A stretch of 64,000 nucleotides of DNA from NCBI RefSeq assembly GCF_901709675.1, contig NC_051108.1, forward strand, positions 5,242,631 to 5,306,630. Reading direction: 5' to 3'. How positions within the stretch are numbered: position 1 is the stretch's first letter; the number at the start of each line of letters is the position of its first letter. Shown here piece after piece: positions 23,710-50,200 of the stretch. A program made the position numbers and the translations under genes. The notes under the pieces were generated by a model. The model was not told where the DNA came from. It ran no database searches and saw only the letters and a list, made by a program, of their open reading frames with translations. This DNA is from Syngnathus acus (lineage: Eukaryota; Chordata; Actinopteri; Syngnathiformes; Syngnathidae).

Positions 23710-24343
23710 GGCTTTGGCAGGCCTGGTGTTGGCAGGAAGTGGCCTCATTCAGGATCTGATAAAGCGGGTGAAACACAGCACTTAAAGGCAACAAAGCATT
23801 TTTACTTAGGTCAAGGAAACAGACTGGTTGGCCTGGACTTCTCTCAGTTTGCGAGCTAAAGTTGAGCTTGTAAGGACTGATTGATTGAAATTCTAGTAGC
23901 GTATGACATTGTTGGGCCTCCCGTTGGAATGAAGGGCAACTCGAGGTTTGGTTGAAATAATTATATTGTCCTACGAGAATTGCTGCTGTCATAACACAGT
24001 AAATAGAACATAAATGCCATTACGCCTTCCTTTTTTTCTGTTTTAGATCCAAGTGGTGCTGGGTTGTTTTGATTATTTGTAATATGCTGCCACCTTGTGG
24101 TGGTAAATATAGTTATTCATAATGTAACCCAACGTTCATTTCAATAATCCGGTATCCACGCTTCTGTTCCTGATACGGAATCATCTATTCTCGTTTCAAA
24201 CATGGCCATGCAGACAGAATTGTTCAGAATTAAATACACTGCAAATATTAGGTCAGCGTAGATAGATAGTAAATCAAATAGACCAAGATATGTGGACACA
24301 ATCATTGGAAATGTCAAATTCTCTTGTTTGTGCGTCATTTCTT

Positions 24344-26540
24344 TCAGAGTGGACGAATTGTGAGAGTGAGGGATGCTTCTGGCGGTGGAATGATGTAACG
24401 CTCCTCCCTAAGCAGGCGTAACAGAAGGTCCTGCATGTCGAGGGGCCACCTGTAGATCCTCGTGTTCTGAAGCCAACTGGGGACGTGTCTCTGTCCCCAA
24501 AACAAAACAAAGCAAGGGAGGGAGAAATCCCAATTAAATACATCAACAACTTTCACATTGCTGCAAGGAGTTCAGCACATTGTCATGATAACAAGGTTAG
24601 GGTTATAATGTTGTTTGGGCATTTATTTATTTATGTTTTACTCACCTTCGTTGCATTGCAAAATAACACTGGTATAAGTCTGAAATTCAGGCAGCCTTGT
24701 TGGATGAATTCATTCTGGATCTGCACCAACGGCAAAAAAATAAAATAAATAAAAATAGGTGCTCCTAAAATATTTCATTCTTGATCATACATTTCACAAT
24801 GAAACTTTTTCTGGGTTTGTAAATAAATAAATAAAAATAATAATACATAAATAAATAAATACACAGATAGATAAATAATGTAACGGACCATCAGATGAGC
24901 ATCCCTGCCCTAGATAGACCATTTAACACTTGATGGTTTGGCAGGCACTCAAGAGAACCAAATATTGTACATAGAAAAAAAAAAAAAAAAAGTCAGCTGT
25001 GGAAGCTCACCTGATTGTGGATATACTTGGTATGTAGCCCGTGCTCATCGTCATTATCCCCTTCTACATCCTCCTTGTACTTGGGGCTGATTGCCACAAT
25101 GATGAGGACGGATTTCTGTAAAATTTGCATGATCAATTTCTGGCATCTTTAATCTTACTCGACAAATCTAGGACTTACATCATTCAAAAATCTGTCCATC
25201 CATCTGGTGAAGCCCATCCGTATGGCCGGAGTATCAAATATGTCAATCTATAAATACATCGACAGCGGAGGTGTGTGTATATAGCATTTGAGAAGGGACG
25301 ATTGTGACGGGAGTTTGGAGCCTACAGCCGGTTTGAAGCCCTGACTTGTTAGAAATTTAACAAAGCCAGTCATTTCTTCAGCAGTGTCCACTGAATACGT
25401 GATGAAAACATTTCCTACAAATACACAAAGACAATTGCAAACTTACATCCAGCCACACAAGTAAATACAACAAATACATTTACTAAGTGTTACTTACTAT
25501 ACTCATCAGGGAGAGTGACGGTCTTCCTGATCTCCCTCGTAGCTGGTACCGGATCTGCTTGAAGACGATGATCTAAACTGACCTCACACATAACATCTTT
25601 GGGGACTGCCCCAGGTTGTACTCGACGGGGATTTGGAATATTGGGATATTGCATTCTGTGTCCTGGATGGTTACTGTCGAAGAAAATAATTCACAAATTA
25701 GAGTTGCAGTAAAATAATACAGAAATGAGCGATGCTCAATACCACGTTCGTTCAAAGGGTCGAGCCCTTTGGTGTGGACGCAAACAGTGTCCAAGACGAC
25801 TCTCCTGCTTTGGACTGACGCCTGCAAAGACAGAATCGTAGACACTCAATTACAAGCTGACAAAACTGGGAGTAAAAATTTGAACAGTTTTGCTCTTTCC
25901 TTTGAGGAGCAATTTTGTAATTTGGAGTTTTTTTCCTCGAATAACAAACAGCTTTTATGTTTTAATTACATTTTGTGAAGAACTGCAATGTGTTTTTACA
26001 GACGACATTTCCAGTGGGGCAATATTGAATAGAAAAAAGCAAGAAACCTACATTGGCCATGAACATGTGCAGCTGGGAAGCGCGACGGGACGTAGTGGCC
26101 AGCGTTGACACCCGACATGAGTGGGAGAGGTTGCTCCAAACCATCTCCATCATCCAATGAACAATCAAGCCTGTTTTGAGGTTCCAGAAAACCACAATGG
26201 TTATTTTCTCCTTGTCTTTGAGGCCAAACACAGGCGCCCTGGCCAGAGGTAGGTGCATTTTTTAATTCACTCTGGAAATAATGCTGAAGAAGTCTCTCTC
26301 GCTTGACATGGATGTCCAGTTCCCCAGTCTGCTCCCAGCTTCTACTGTTCTCTGGTCCACTACACTTCTGGCAGTCCAAGTCCAGACTGGAGGGTGGCAT
26401 GCTTTCATCCACCTCGATAGGAACGCTCCGATGGGTGCAAAGGCCTAAAGAAGCACACCAAAAAAGAAAAAGACAGTTCCATTCGCTACAGTGCTGAGTA
26501 TTTGGTCAAATGTCGGTTTCTTACTTTTTGAAGTGGCCAT
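24344..26540 (-). CDS. traf3ip2: TRAF3-interacting protein 2 (Act1/CIKS), IL-17 receptor adaptor
   Basis: Act1 binds IL-17 receptors through a SEFIR domain and recruits TRAF6 to activate NF-kB in the cytoplasm. Nine coding exons give 382 residues: 26525-26540, 26052-26444, 25743-25821, 25498-25673, 25326-25414, 25179-25247, 25011-25115, 24646-24720, 24344-24490. The ATG at 26540 sits in ACCACATGG and follows an intron acceptor, so there is an upstream non-coding exon. [11 protein letters not shown] near residue 10 matches the mammalian N-terminus. The SEFIR domain starts near residue 222 with [14 protein letters not shown] and includes [32 protein letters not shown] and [20 protein letters not shown]. 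The C-terminus ([17 protein letters not shown]) is conserved. The middle is shorter than in mammals (human about 570 residues). Short exon 25743-25821 is weakly conserved and placed by phase. Position next to rev3l and fyn supports orthology. Confidence 0.93.
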
Positions 26541-27352
26541 GTGGTTGCTGCAAAGAAACGGCACCATTTAAAAAAAAAAAAAAAAACATGAATAGAAATA
26601 TACATTGATCGACCTCAGTAAAAGTTTGTTTATTAAAGGAGGGGGGGGGGGAAGTGAAACATTCATGCTAAGGCTGTTTCCAATTACATTTTTGTTTCCT
26701 TTTTTTTTTTAGTTGAATAACAGGACAAAGGATTAAGATGTGCTACAGACTCGATAAAAAAAATTATATATATTGTTAATTTTACAACATTTGCCTGGGC
26801 TGAGTTATGCATAACAACAATATGTGCTCACCAGTACAAAGTCAACACCAGTGCTCGGAAACACCTGACAGGTAGATCTTCCAAGTAAAATCTAAATAAA
26901 AGTTAAATGAAGCTTAAAAATATTGAAATGAAGAATAAGAAATATCACACCTCTCTGGAAGCGCTTCGCCCTTAATCGCAGGTTTTACCTGTTCTCACAG
27001 AAACAGGAAATATTTCTACCGCCCGCCCCCTCGCCTTCAACGGCCAATCAGAGCAAGGCTACGATGACGTCATGCCCAACCTACCTTTAAATAGAAAGGT
27101 GATTCTAAAAGCAGCACACACTTGATAAAGGTGACATAATGAAGTAAGAAGTAGTTTATTAATTTTATGTTTAAGGTTATTCTTATTACAACCATAAAGA
27201 GTTGAGAAGTGTGTCAGGACATGTTGCGTCACCATGACAACACACCTGACAGTTCCTGGCTAAGAAGAACACCATCATGCTGAAGCAACCTTCCAATAAT
27301 ATAACTTTTAATATAAATTAGACTTTCTTGGGACATGTTTTGCCTCAATATC
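26541..27352 (-). other. Region between traf3ip2 and the GPCR: upstream sequence and 3' UTR
   Basis: An acceptor (TTTGCAG) about 13 nt upstream of the traf3ip2 ATG shows that its 5' UTR is spliced. The stretch to about 27100 would hold the first exon and promoter, and 27155-27352 the GPCR 3' UTR. It contains an A run at 26568-26586 and a G run at 26641-26651. No other gene is seen. Confidence 0.5.
27155..27160 (-). terminator. Candidate poly(A) signal for the GPCR gene
   Basis: AATAAA on the minus strand about 195 nt after the GPCR stop, well before the first traf3ip2 exon, so it could separate the two same-strand transcripts. Confidence 0.4.
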
Positions 27353-29141
27353 TCAGGTGTCGTACATTTCTGTTTCCTCGAGTTTGCTCATCTGAGGCAG
27401 GTAAACATCACGGTTGTGAGTTGACGTGACCTTATGTTCTGACAGCGAGAAGATTTTCACGGTGTGTGTGAAGAAGGAGGAAGCCTCCCCAGTCACGACT
27501 TTACAAGTCACCACCCGAAGCAGCTCCTGTCGGAAGCGACCGCTGACCATGCAGTAGAGCAAGAAGTTAGTGGTGGAGTTCAGATTCTGGAGCATGTTAG
27601 CAAAATCACCGGCGACATTGATGGGGATTCTGTAGTCGTTTCTGTTAAAGTTCTCCGTGTTGTACTCGGTCCTCAGGATGCAGTATGTTACAAAACGAGG
27701 CAGGCTGAGCACCACAAAAGCCACAGAGACAGTTCCCAGCAGGAGAAGGGTTCTTCTCAACATACCCCTTGTGCTGCGTCCATGTATGACCCGACGCTCC
27801 TCTTTTGTGAAAAGATTGCTGGCACGGCATAGATGATGCCCAATGAGGTAATTAAAGATAATAACCAGCACTATGGGAACACCTCCCGAGAGAAATGTGG
27901 TTATCCATACAATGGCAGTGGAGTAGATCTCATTTCGGTATTGACATCGAGGAAGAGTCACGTTTTCTCCATCCACCGTAATATTGGTGGGTACAACAAC
28001 ATTGATCCAGCCTAGCGGCACCGAAACCAAGTGAGACACCACCACGATGGCCACGCAGGTCAGCTTTGTGACCTTTGTCTGTGAAAAGTCCTGCTTGGCC
28101 GCTGTGTTTCGAAGAACCAGATAGCGCTCGATGGTGAACACCACCACAATCCACGATGAACTGTAGAGGGAGCCATACTGCAGGAAGCTCAGGATGCTAC
28201 ACCAAGGGTAGGAGTGCCAGAAGGGCTGCAGCAGCCAGAAGGTGAGAGTCAGGTCGATGAGGATCACCCACACCAGGTAGAAGGTGTCCACAATAGCGAG
28301 ACAGCCGAGATACACCACGGCTGTGTCAGACATTCCACATTTACGGAAGCAGATCATGTAGAAGGTGAAGAGGTTTGCTGAGAAACAAAGAAAGTCAGAA
28401 TCAAACCCTACACCCCTGAAATGTGAGGCAATGTGCCAACCAGTGTTCCACCGTGCTGCCCACATCACAAAAAATATATAGTAATATATATATTTTTTGT
28501 TTTTTTGCACAGTAGAGTTAATCAATCTGCTCCAGTAAAGCAATATTAAATTCTGTAAATCATACCAAACTGTAGGGCGTGCTTCGGCCACAAGAGGGCA
28601 CTAAATGACCGTCAATGATTTGAAAGCTCCAGTGCCGTTTTTAATGAAATACTTGCTACTAAATAACTCGGGGTGATTCATCTAAATAAACAGCATAGCA
28701 TTTTGTGTAATGATCTGTTTTGTTTTTGTTGTTGTCCTGCTGTCCATATTAACTACTTGACCGCCATTTTCCTTATTTTGGGGATTGACTTAATACAGTA
28801 TGGTTGTATCAATGTGATTATTAAACAGTTTTTGTAATGGGCAAAGTGTGATTTTTTTTTTTTTTTTAGTTCATATTTCTAAGCATTGAGTTATTGTTTT
28901 GAATCTAAAAAATATCAATATTTATTTGTAACTGAAGTAGGACTACTCATGACTTATAAATGTAACAAATCTGGAGGGGAAAAAAAATAAGCCAAATAAT
29001 AGCTAAAATTGTTAAACGTTGCTATAAATTGGCAAAACAGTAAACAAAATACTATCAAGTACCTGGAATACCCATCACGCAAAGGAGCGGGTAGTAGATC
29101 TTCTGAAGAGTGACCAAGGTCGTGCCTCCAACAGCCTCCAT
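27353..29141 (-). CDS. Rhodopsin-family G-protein-coupled receptor, GPR139/GPR142-like
   Basis: Two exons (29063-29141 and 27353-28377) join as ATTCCAG|CA to give 367 residues. The short N-terminus has YYPLLCVMGIPANLFTF at the start of TM1, close to the GPR139/GPR142 pattern. Seven hydrophobic segments follow. TM3 ends in ERY (VVFTIERYLVLR) in place of DRY. Extracellular loop 2 has NVTLPRCQYRNEIYS with the conserved Cys, paired with the Cys of HSYPWCSIL at the top of TM3; NIT and NVT are glycosylation sequons. TM6 lacks the CWxP motif (VLSLPRF) and TM7 has NFLLYCM instead of NPxxY. The tail is about 60 residues and Ser/Thr-rich. This looks like a fish paralogue of the GPR139 group; ligand unknown. 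It lies between traf3ip2 and fyn, where I know of no mammalian counterpart. Confidence 0.88.
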
Positions 29142-29150
29142 GGTAATCTC

Positions 29151-29162
29151 TCACATGCTCAT
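29151..29162 (-). promoter_or_regulatory. Minimal upstream ORF before the GPCR start codon
   Basis: In the exon carrying the start codon (acceptor CATTACAG, exon begins at 29164) the leader reads ATG AGC ATG TGA, a three-codon uORF that also contains a start-stop ATG TGA. It ends nine nucleotides before the main ATG at 29141. Such an arrangement would be expected to lower translation; this is inference. Confidence 0.5.
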
Positions 29163-29851
29163 CTCTGTAATGAAGAAGTCACGCAACATTGTATTATACT
29201 ACTTAATAAGCAGAGTTTAGGCAACTCAATTGAACTTCATTAAATATACTAGTTACACATTAAAACATAAAAATCCCATTTGAAGGTGCATCTAAAATGA
29301 GAACATTTTCAAATGGCCTACTTTTTAGTTGATCTACAAATGAGCAAACTGTGGTCTACAGAAGAAACCAAATGTAAAAAGAAAACACTATTGCATGAAC
29401 CCGCTATACAATACATTTGCTTATACGTATTGAAAATAAAAAACATTGATTTTCATTTCTGTAAAGTATCTGTACTATATAATTATTTTAATAACGATGG
29501 AAAACAACTGCATTCCAAATTACTAAACAAACAATTATAACTTAATAATTATAATTTTTAAAAAAACTATTTGGGAAATGATCCTTTATTATTTGCAAAC
29601 CTGCAGAAATTCTTAATTTCTTTATCTAAAAATCTTTTTTTTCCCCCAAATTCCTCATAGCCCTTGAAAATTGAAACTCATAAGCACAACTAACACACTC
29701 GTGCCATTACAGTTGATGTTTTGTGTATGATTTCCATAAAATAACTCAGAAGTAAAAAAATTAATTAAAAAAACCCTTCATGCAATCCTCTGTTATCATA
29801 AATATAAAGCAGAAGAAATAAAAAAAAAATAAAAAAAATAACTGCACATAC

Positions 29852-29885
29852 CTGGTGGTCTCATTTCAAGTCTCCCCTTGCTGTG
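29852..29885 (-). other. Candidate non-coding first exon of the GPCR gene
   Basis: A good donor (CCAG|GTATGTG) at 29851/29852 faces the acceptor at 29165. A TATA-like CTATAAAC at 29904-29911 lies about 25-30 nt upstream of the guessed transcription start. The exon's 5' limit is a guess. Confidence 0.35.
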
Positions 29886-29904
29886 TCGAGTAACTATCCA
29901 GATG

Positions 29905-29910
29905 TTTATA
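29905..29910 (-). promoter_or_regulatory. Candidate TATA box for the GPCR gene
   Basis: TATAAA on the minus strand in the context GGCGCTATAAACATC, placed correctly relative to the candidate first exon. Confidence 0.35.
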
Positions 29911-31873
29911 GCGCCACTAGTACACAATGAAATGTGGAAGGAATGGGTGTGACTGCATTAAAAGCTTTGGGAGGAGTGACGATGGAGTCAGTCCACCTTG
30001 CAGATGATGGCACTCGCATTAATCCAGAATATTGTGCAAAACACTCAAAATTTCACAGGTTGAAATGAACAAGAGTAGGAATGTGCATCGGAGTTTTGAA
30101 ATGTCAAAGAAAATGAATACATCAGAGTATCATAGTCAAATAACATATGCAAATATGCCTCCATGGGGACTATCACTAAAGCAAGGATGAGATCAGATCA
30201 CAGAATTGTTGGTGTCTTATCAGTTTGGTTTTCAATAATAATACGCATATAATGCAAATTTCATTGCAATAAAATAGCTGTAAATAAATCTGAGTCCATA
30301 GTGCAAGACTTGACTAATTTATGTTAAGCCGGTCAATCGTCTGGACTTTGCTACAACTAGTGAATTGGAAATCAAACATCTGAAAACAAACAACAGTGCC
30401 GATGCTCAGGAAAATTTTGTAGCTCATGCATGAAGAAAACAGCGAGCATGGTACAATCAATAGAACGTCACTTAGAAACTGTTAGTTTATTGTCCTTTTG
30501 ACCCTGAAAAAAGACATATCACTTAATTAACAAAACATTTTGATGTTAAAAAAAATGGCATAAGAAGCATAATTAATCAGTTTGCTGTACAACTGTGTTG
30601 CCACCCACTGTAAACAAATAGAAAAAAATCCTGCAATGACAGACCACATCTTGCATACCGTCTTCTTAAAGTACAAGATTTCCTCCAAAAGTGGCTCAGG
30701 CTTTTTTTTAATGTACCAAACTGCAAAGGACACCAATTGTTTACATATTTGAGACGCCCTTATTTGTACAAATCTCTGTGAAAGGATAAAGCATCTACAG
30801 GGGGGGGGATAGGCATATATTTCAATAAGTGTTCTTTCAAGTGTCTATAATAGTTGAGTTATTTTCGGGAGAGAGATTTAATCAGTGAGAGGTGTTAATT
30901 CCTTTAAGTGCCCCTTACATCTGGTGACGTAAACTGGAGGCAACTAGAATATTTGAGGAAATACGGTTAAAAAAAAAAAAAGAGGCATCTGTTTGCGCAG
31001 AGGCTTTTATTTGCTCAAATCGTCTGATGGACCTGGCAACCATAGTTCCCTATTTGAGGAAATTAAAAATGGATGCTAATTGTGTAACGATGACTTTTCC
31101 ACTAGGGGTGTCCCGATACGGTTTCACTTCTGATACGATATCGATATTGATCCGAGATAATATCAGCAGGAATGACACATGGATTGAATTTCTGAACTGA
31201 CTGACTTGGGGCAGTAGGCGGGGGGGGGGGGGGGGGGACACGAAGAATTTGTTGCCAACAAATCGCAGAGCACAGAAATCGCAATCACACCTCCAGACAA
31301 TTTGTCGTGGTATCGGGACACCCTTATTTTCCACCTGATCACAATTTGGGAAAATGTTAGGGGGGAGGGATATGTTGACAATCTGTACATGGTCAGTTTA
31401 AAAAAGAAAAAAATGTATGATGTGATTCCAGACAGACAGCAGTATCTATAAGACAGCAAGCAATCTGGGGAAAGCAAAATAAAACCTCAGGAGATGGAAG
31501 ACATAATCAGATGTGGCGGAGGATTGGGTTTCAACGTAATCTGTAGGAATTATACACAGACAGATGAAATGGTTCTTCACCTTCACTTTTGGCAGATGAA
31601 AAATATATCTTGAATTGAAGCAGACATACAAACTAAAACAACCCTTTTAAAAAAATATTTACACTGAATACAAGTATCGCATCCAACCCCTGCCTCCAAA
31701 CTCACCTCTTATGGCATAGCAGACTTCATACACTAGAGGGGGTGTAGGAAATGAAATGAGTTGAGCGGAAGGATGCTTTGTCCCCCAAAATAAAATAGTG
31801 ACAAGTCCAGGAAGATTCCAGTTTGTGTTTTCTTTGCATCCAGCTCCAACCTAGAGGCAGGGAGGAAGAATGT
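29911..31873 (-). other. fyn 3' UTR and intergenic sequence
   Basis: No coding sequence. It includes an inverted-repeat element (31103-31326), a run of 18 G (31220-31237) inside that element, and a possible fyn poly(A) signal (AATAAA, minus strand) at 30486-30491, which would give a 3' UTR near 1.4 kb. Other possible signals exist. Confidence 0.45.
31103..31326. mobile_element. Short inverted-repeat element, ends TAGGGGTGTCCCGATAC
   Basis: The left end GGGGTGTCCCGATACG and right end GTATCGGGACACCC form about 15-bp near-perfect terminal inverted repeats around 224 bp. A GATACGATATCGATATTGAT stretch follows the left end. Non-coding; it probably lies within the fyn 3' UTR or just beyond. Confidence 0.65.
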
Positions 31874-46649
<14,776 letters not shown>

Positions 46650-46900
46650 TATCTATAATCTGGAAGGACAGAAGGAAGAACAGATCCTATAGGTTAGTTT
46701 AGCGGAATGCAATTGACAGTCGATTTCTCATTGCCTGATATCTGTCATAAAACAGTTCCATCTTCTTTCTCACACTGAGATGTATGACGGCTGTTTTTGA
46801 GATATGATGGCCAATTTTCCTCATGATTGAGCATCTTTCGTCTGAGATGAAACTGCTCAACGTACAACAGACTTAACACAGAAATGTATCCATGCTGGTC

Positions 46901-47225
46901 CACAGGTGTCAAACTCAAGGCCCGCGGGCCAGATACGGCCCGCCACATCATTTTATGTGGCCCGCGAATACAAATTGTGCATCAAATTCGTGTGTCATTA
47001 CTAGAATTGCAAATTGTCTTCACTTTTAATAATATCTTTTTTTTTTTAAATATTTGACCAGTTTTTACTCGTCTGATTTGAAAACGAGTTATTTGTCAGT
47101 TTGTTTTGTAGCTTTGACTGTATATAATATGAGGTACATTTATTTGGGTTGACAGTCATAATGGCCCTCCGAGAGAAGCTATGACTACAATGCGGCCCGT
47201 GAAAAAAACGAGTTTGACACCCCTG
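46901..47225 (+). mobile_element. hAT-like non-autonomous element
   Basis: CACAGGTGTCAAACTCAAGG to GTTTGACACCCCTG, 325 bp; almost the consensus form. Confidence 0.85.
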
Positions 47226-50200
47226 TTATAAACGATTTCAAAAGATATCGAGTTTGCCATTTTTCTAATAGCAAGCTAGCAAAAAAAAAAAGCCTCAAAC
47301 AAAAATAATGTAGGTTGGATGTCTGAACCACTGAAACAAGATCATACGAATGAACTCAACACTAAAGTGTGTCACTTGACACTGCTTTCACTCCAGATGA
47401 CATTCTTGCACTAAGTAGCACCATAAGTAGCCATCTTTTTTTTTTATAACCTGACCACAGCTCAATCTCTCTTGATGAGTCATGAATATAGTGCATCTCC
47501 TTCATGGTCAGGAGGCATAATGGTGTCAAGATTATTGGCTGGAGAGAAGCCCCATATTATAACAAGATGGTCAAAGCAGCCTCCAAACAAAGAAGTCTTT
47601 CCTACTTAATTAAATCTCCAATCTTTGTTTCGTTAATTATTACCATGAAGATTTCCCCAAAAATGAAAGTGTGATTTGATCCAACGTTTACTGACATTAC
47701 TGTAATTTAGTGTTTTATTCCTGCCGCATTGGAATATTTTATCATCCAAACCCCCATGTACTCTATTTTGCGACAGCCGCATTGACTCTTGTTTATATTC
47801 AGATGCAAATTTTTCTCACACCGCCGTGCCCTCAAAAACATAACTCTGTAATTTAGCACTATACAAATAATACTGAATCACAAGCTGTTCTTCTCACTGC
47901 TTTTTTGGTGGTACAAACCAGTTGTGTTGCTTTGTGGTGCAGACACACTTCACTTCTAAATGTGAAACATTAAAACAAATAATTCTTCTGACTGAATGTC
48001 GACAGCTGCATGATCAATAAAAAGTTAATGATGAAGTGAAGAGTTGTAATATTGTAGATAAGTGTGACCCTTGAAATATTATGTTTATTTTGGTCACATG
48101 ACTGTTTATTTTGGGGTTAACATTTGATGAACAAAAATTACAAAATGTTCCTAAAATGATTTTTTTTTAAATTTGGTTTACAAAAAAAAAAAATTGTAAC
48201 GCTATAGCAACTGGAATGCTATTAAACCAGACAAACCTAAATAAAAAAAATTCACTTAATATTTACTTCCGCCTTGTTCTGTCTGAATAGCCACATTTCA
48301 GACTGCTGCAGAGAAATTTTTTTTTTTTAAATTAAAACTAAAAATCGGAATGCCTGAGGGGTAAAAATCTCAAGTGACAAAAAGTGTTTCATTGCATTCC
48401 ATGTAGACAATGTCAAAACAATTCCCATTCGAGCAGATTTACAAAAACATCTTAAAACACTATAATTTGCCTACCAGGCCAGTACCACACATGTGCACTA
48501 AGTTCTTGCGGTCTTATCCAACACTGTTTCTGAAATTAGATTGGCAGAATTGTCTCTCAGCTGCAAACAGAAAATGTACACTCATTGTAGGTCTTTGTTT
48601 TTAACTACAAACTGCCAAATGTAATTTGAACTTTCATGACAGGGTATCATCAAAAGCTACACTATTCTCTGCCAATTAGTGCAGCAGCCTGACCGGGCAG
48701 CACATTGTAACTGATCTCTCTTTTCACCTAATTACAGATTGATTTATCAGAATACCCACCGGAACAGACACTTCCTGGAACGCCTGTCAGCGTAATCACA
48801 GGTTGTCACAGCAAGTGCAGGTGTATCGTTTTTATTGTTGGTCATATCGGTACAAATGAGATATTTCTCGGATTTAGATGGTGTTGCCTGCCTTCTCCTT
48901 TTTAAATATTTTTAGAGTACTCTATTGGCAGGAAAGACTCGTAAGGAAACCATGTGGGTTGGCAGGAGCTTATGAAGGACTTGGCTTGGGTGCTGGACGA
49001 TGACCGGTTCAAGTTTAGCTACTGCCCCTAAATACCCCATAAACGGCTTTGCACATTGGCTTTGGCCAGTTCCCTCACTCTGAGATCTCTACAGTAGAAC
49101 ATAGCCAGAGAATTTCTGCATGTGGTGGAAAAATAGTAGATTTCCCCGTCAGTGGGACTTCATCAACAAATTCTCACAAGCAGTTTGTAGGATAAAAAAG
49201 AAAAAGTGCAGGATTATTCTCTAAAACCAGTGATCGCTGTAAGAAAGCAAAAAATAGAATAAAAATAAAAATAAATACTATAGTTCAACGCACTTCCAAT
49301 AGTGGACTTTTATTTTTGGAAAGCAGCAAAAGCGTGAGAAGCCAAATCAACACAACCTCAAGTTTGTGCAGCTGTTCAACAATAAGGTTTAGTTTGAGAC
49401 ATTTTGTAAAAAGTGACAGCAATATCACGTTTATTAATTATTATAGCTGTATGCATTGTGTTTCATGACCATATAATAGCAGGCTGAAAAAAAACGTAGA
49501 GGATGTGCTATGAGTTTTGCATTGGGGTATTTTCGCACTCGACTAAAAGCTATGCTAATTTTGTGGCGGGAAAAAAAATGCACCTTTAAGAGCCATGAAT
49601 GGATACAATTATGAATGCCCTATCTTACTCTTCATTACATCTTCTACAAACATCTTGAGAGGACAGGTTGCTTTCATTTGTGTTTTTAATCAACTTAGTG
49701 GAAGGCATGCCGCTGACTGGTGTTAAGCTAAACAGCTGTCTTGCTAGCCCCATACGACACGATTGTCAACAGACACTGTAATCTGTCGTGATGGGATGTG
49801 ACGCTGGTAGAGTTCCAGGCAGCAGGAGCAGGAACAACAGCAGCAGCTCGGTCAAAGACTGCAGAGCATCTGAATAGCTTACATCAGTCACCCAAACTAA
49901 GAACTCGCACTGCTTTCCAGTTTTAACCTGTGGCTGGCAGGAGTAGAGTGAATCCGCTTCTGGAAAAGAACAAGTGGAATGAATTTTCTAAGCCAGATAT
50001 AAGGCGGCTTGCACGAGAGTGAGAGTCCAAAGTCCAAAGAGGAAAGTTCATTAGATATGGATGTTGTATTTCGCTATTTAGCACTGGAAAATTGATTCAA
50101 GATTAAAGATTCAAGATTCAAGGTTAAAGATTCAAGATTCAAGGTTAAAGCGATTTTAATGTTACTATAATTTTGTTGGTTCAAATTGTTGAGGTCATTT

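Larger units (their letters stand above)
22779..24343. other. Intergenic region between the Ig-like gene and traf3ip2
   Basis: It holds the Ig-like gene's presumptive promoter side, a full-length hAT-like element (23097-23413), and the likely traf3ip2 3' UTR up to the stop at 24344. I see no other gene. Confidence 0.6.

Noticed and set aside
28378-28591. Upstream extension of the GPCR open frame (MAEARPTVWYDLQNL...)
   Set aside because: This is intron read-through. The splice acceptor at 28378-28380 and the exon at 29063-29141 give the correct TM1 start.
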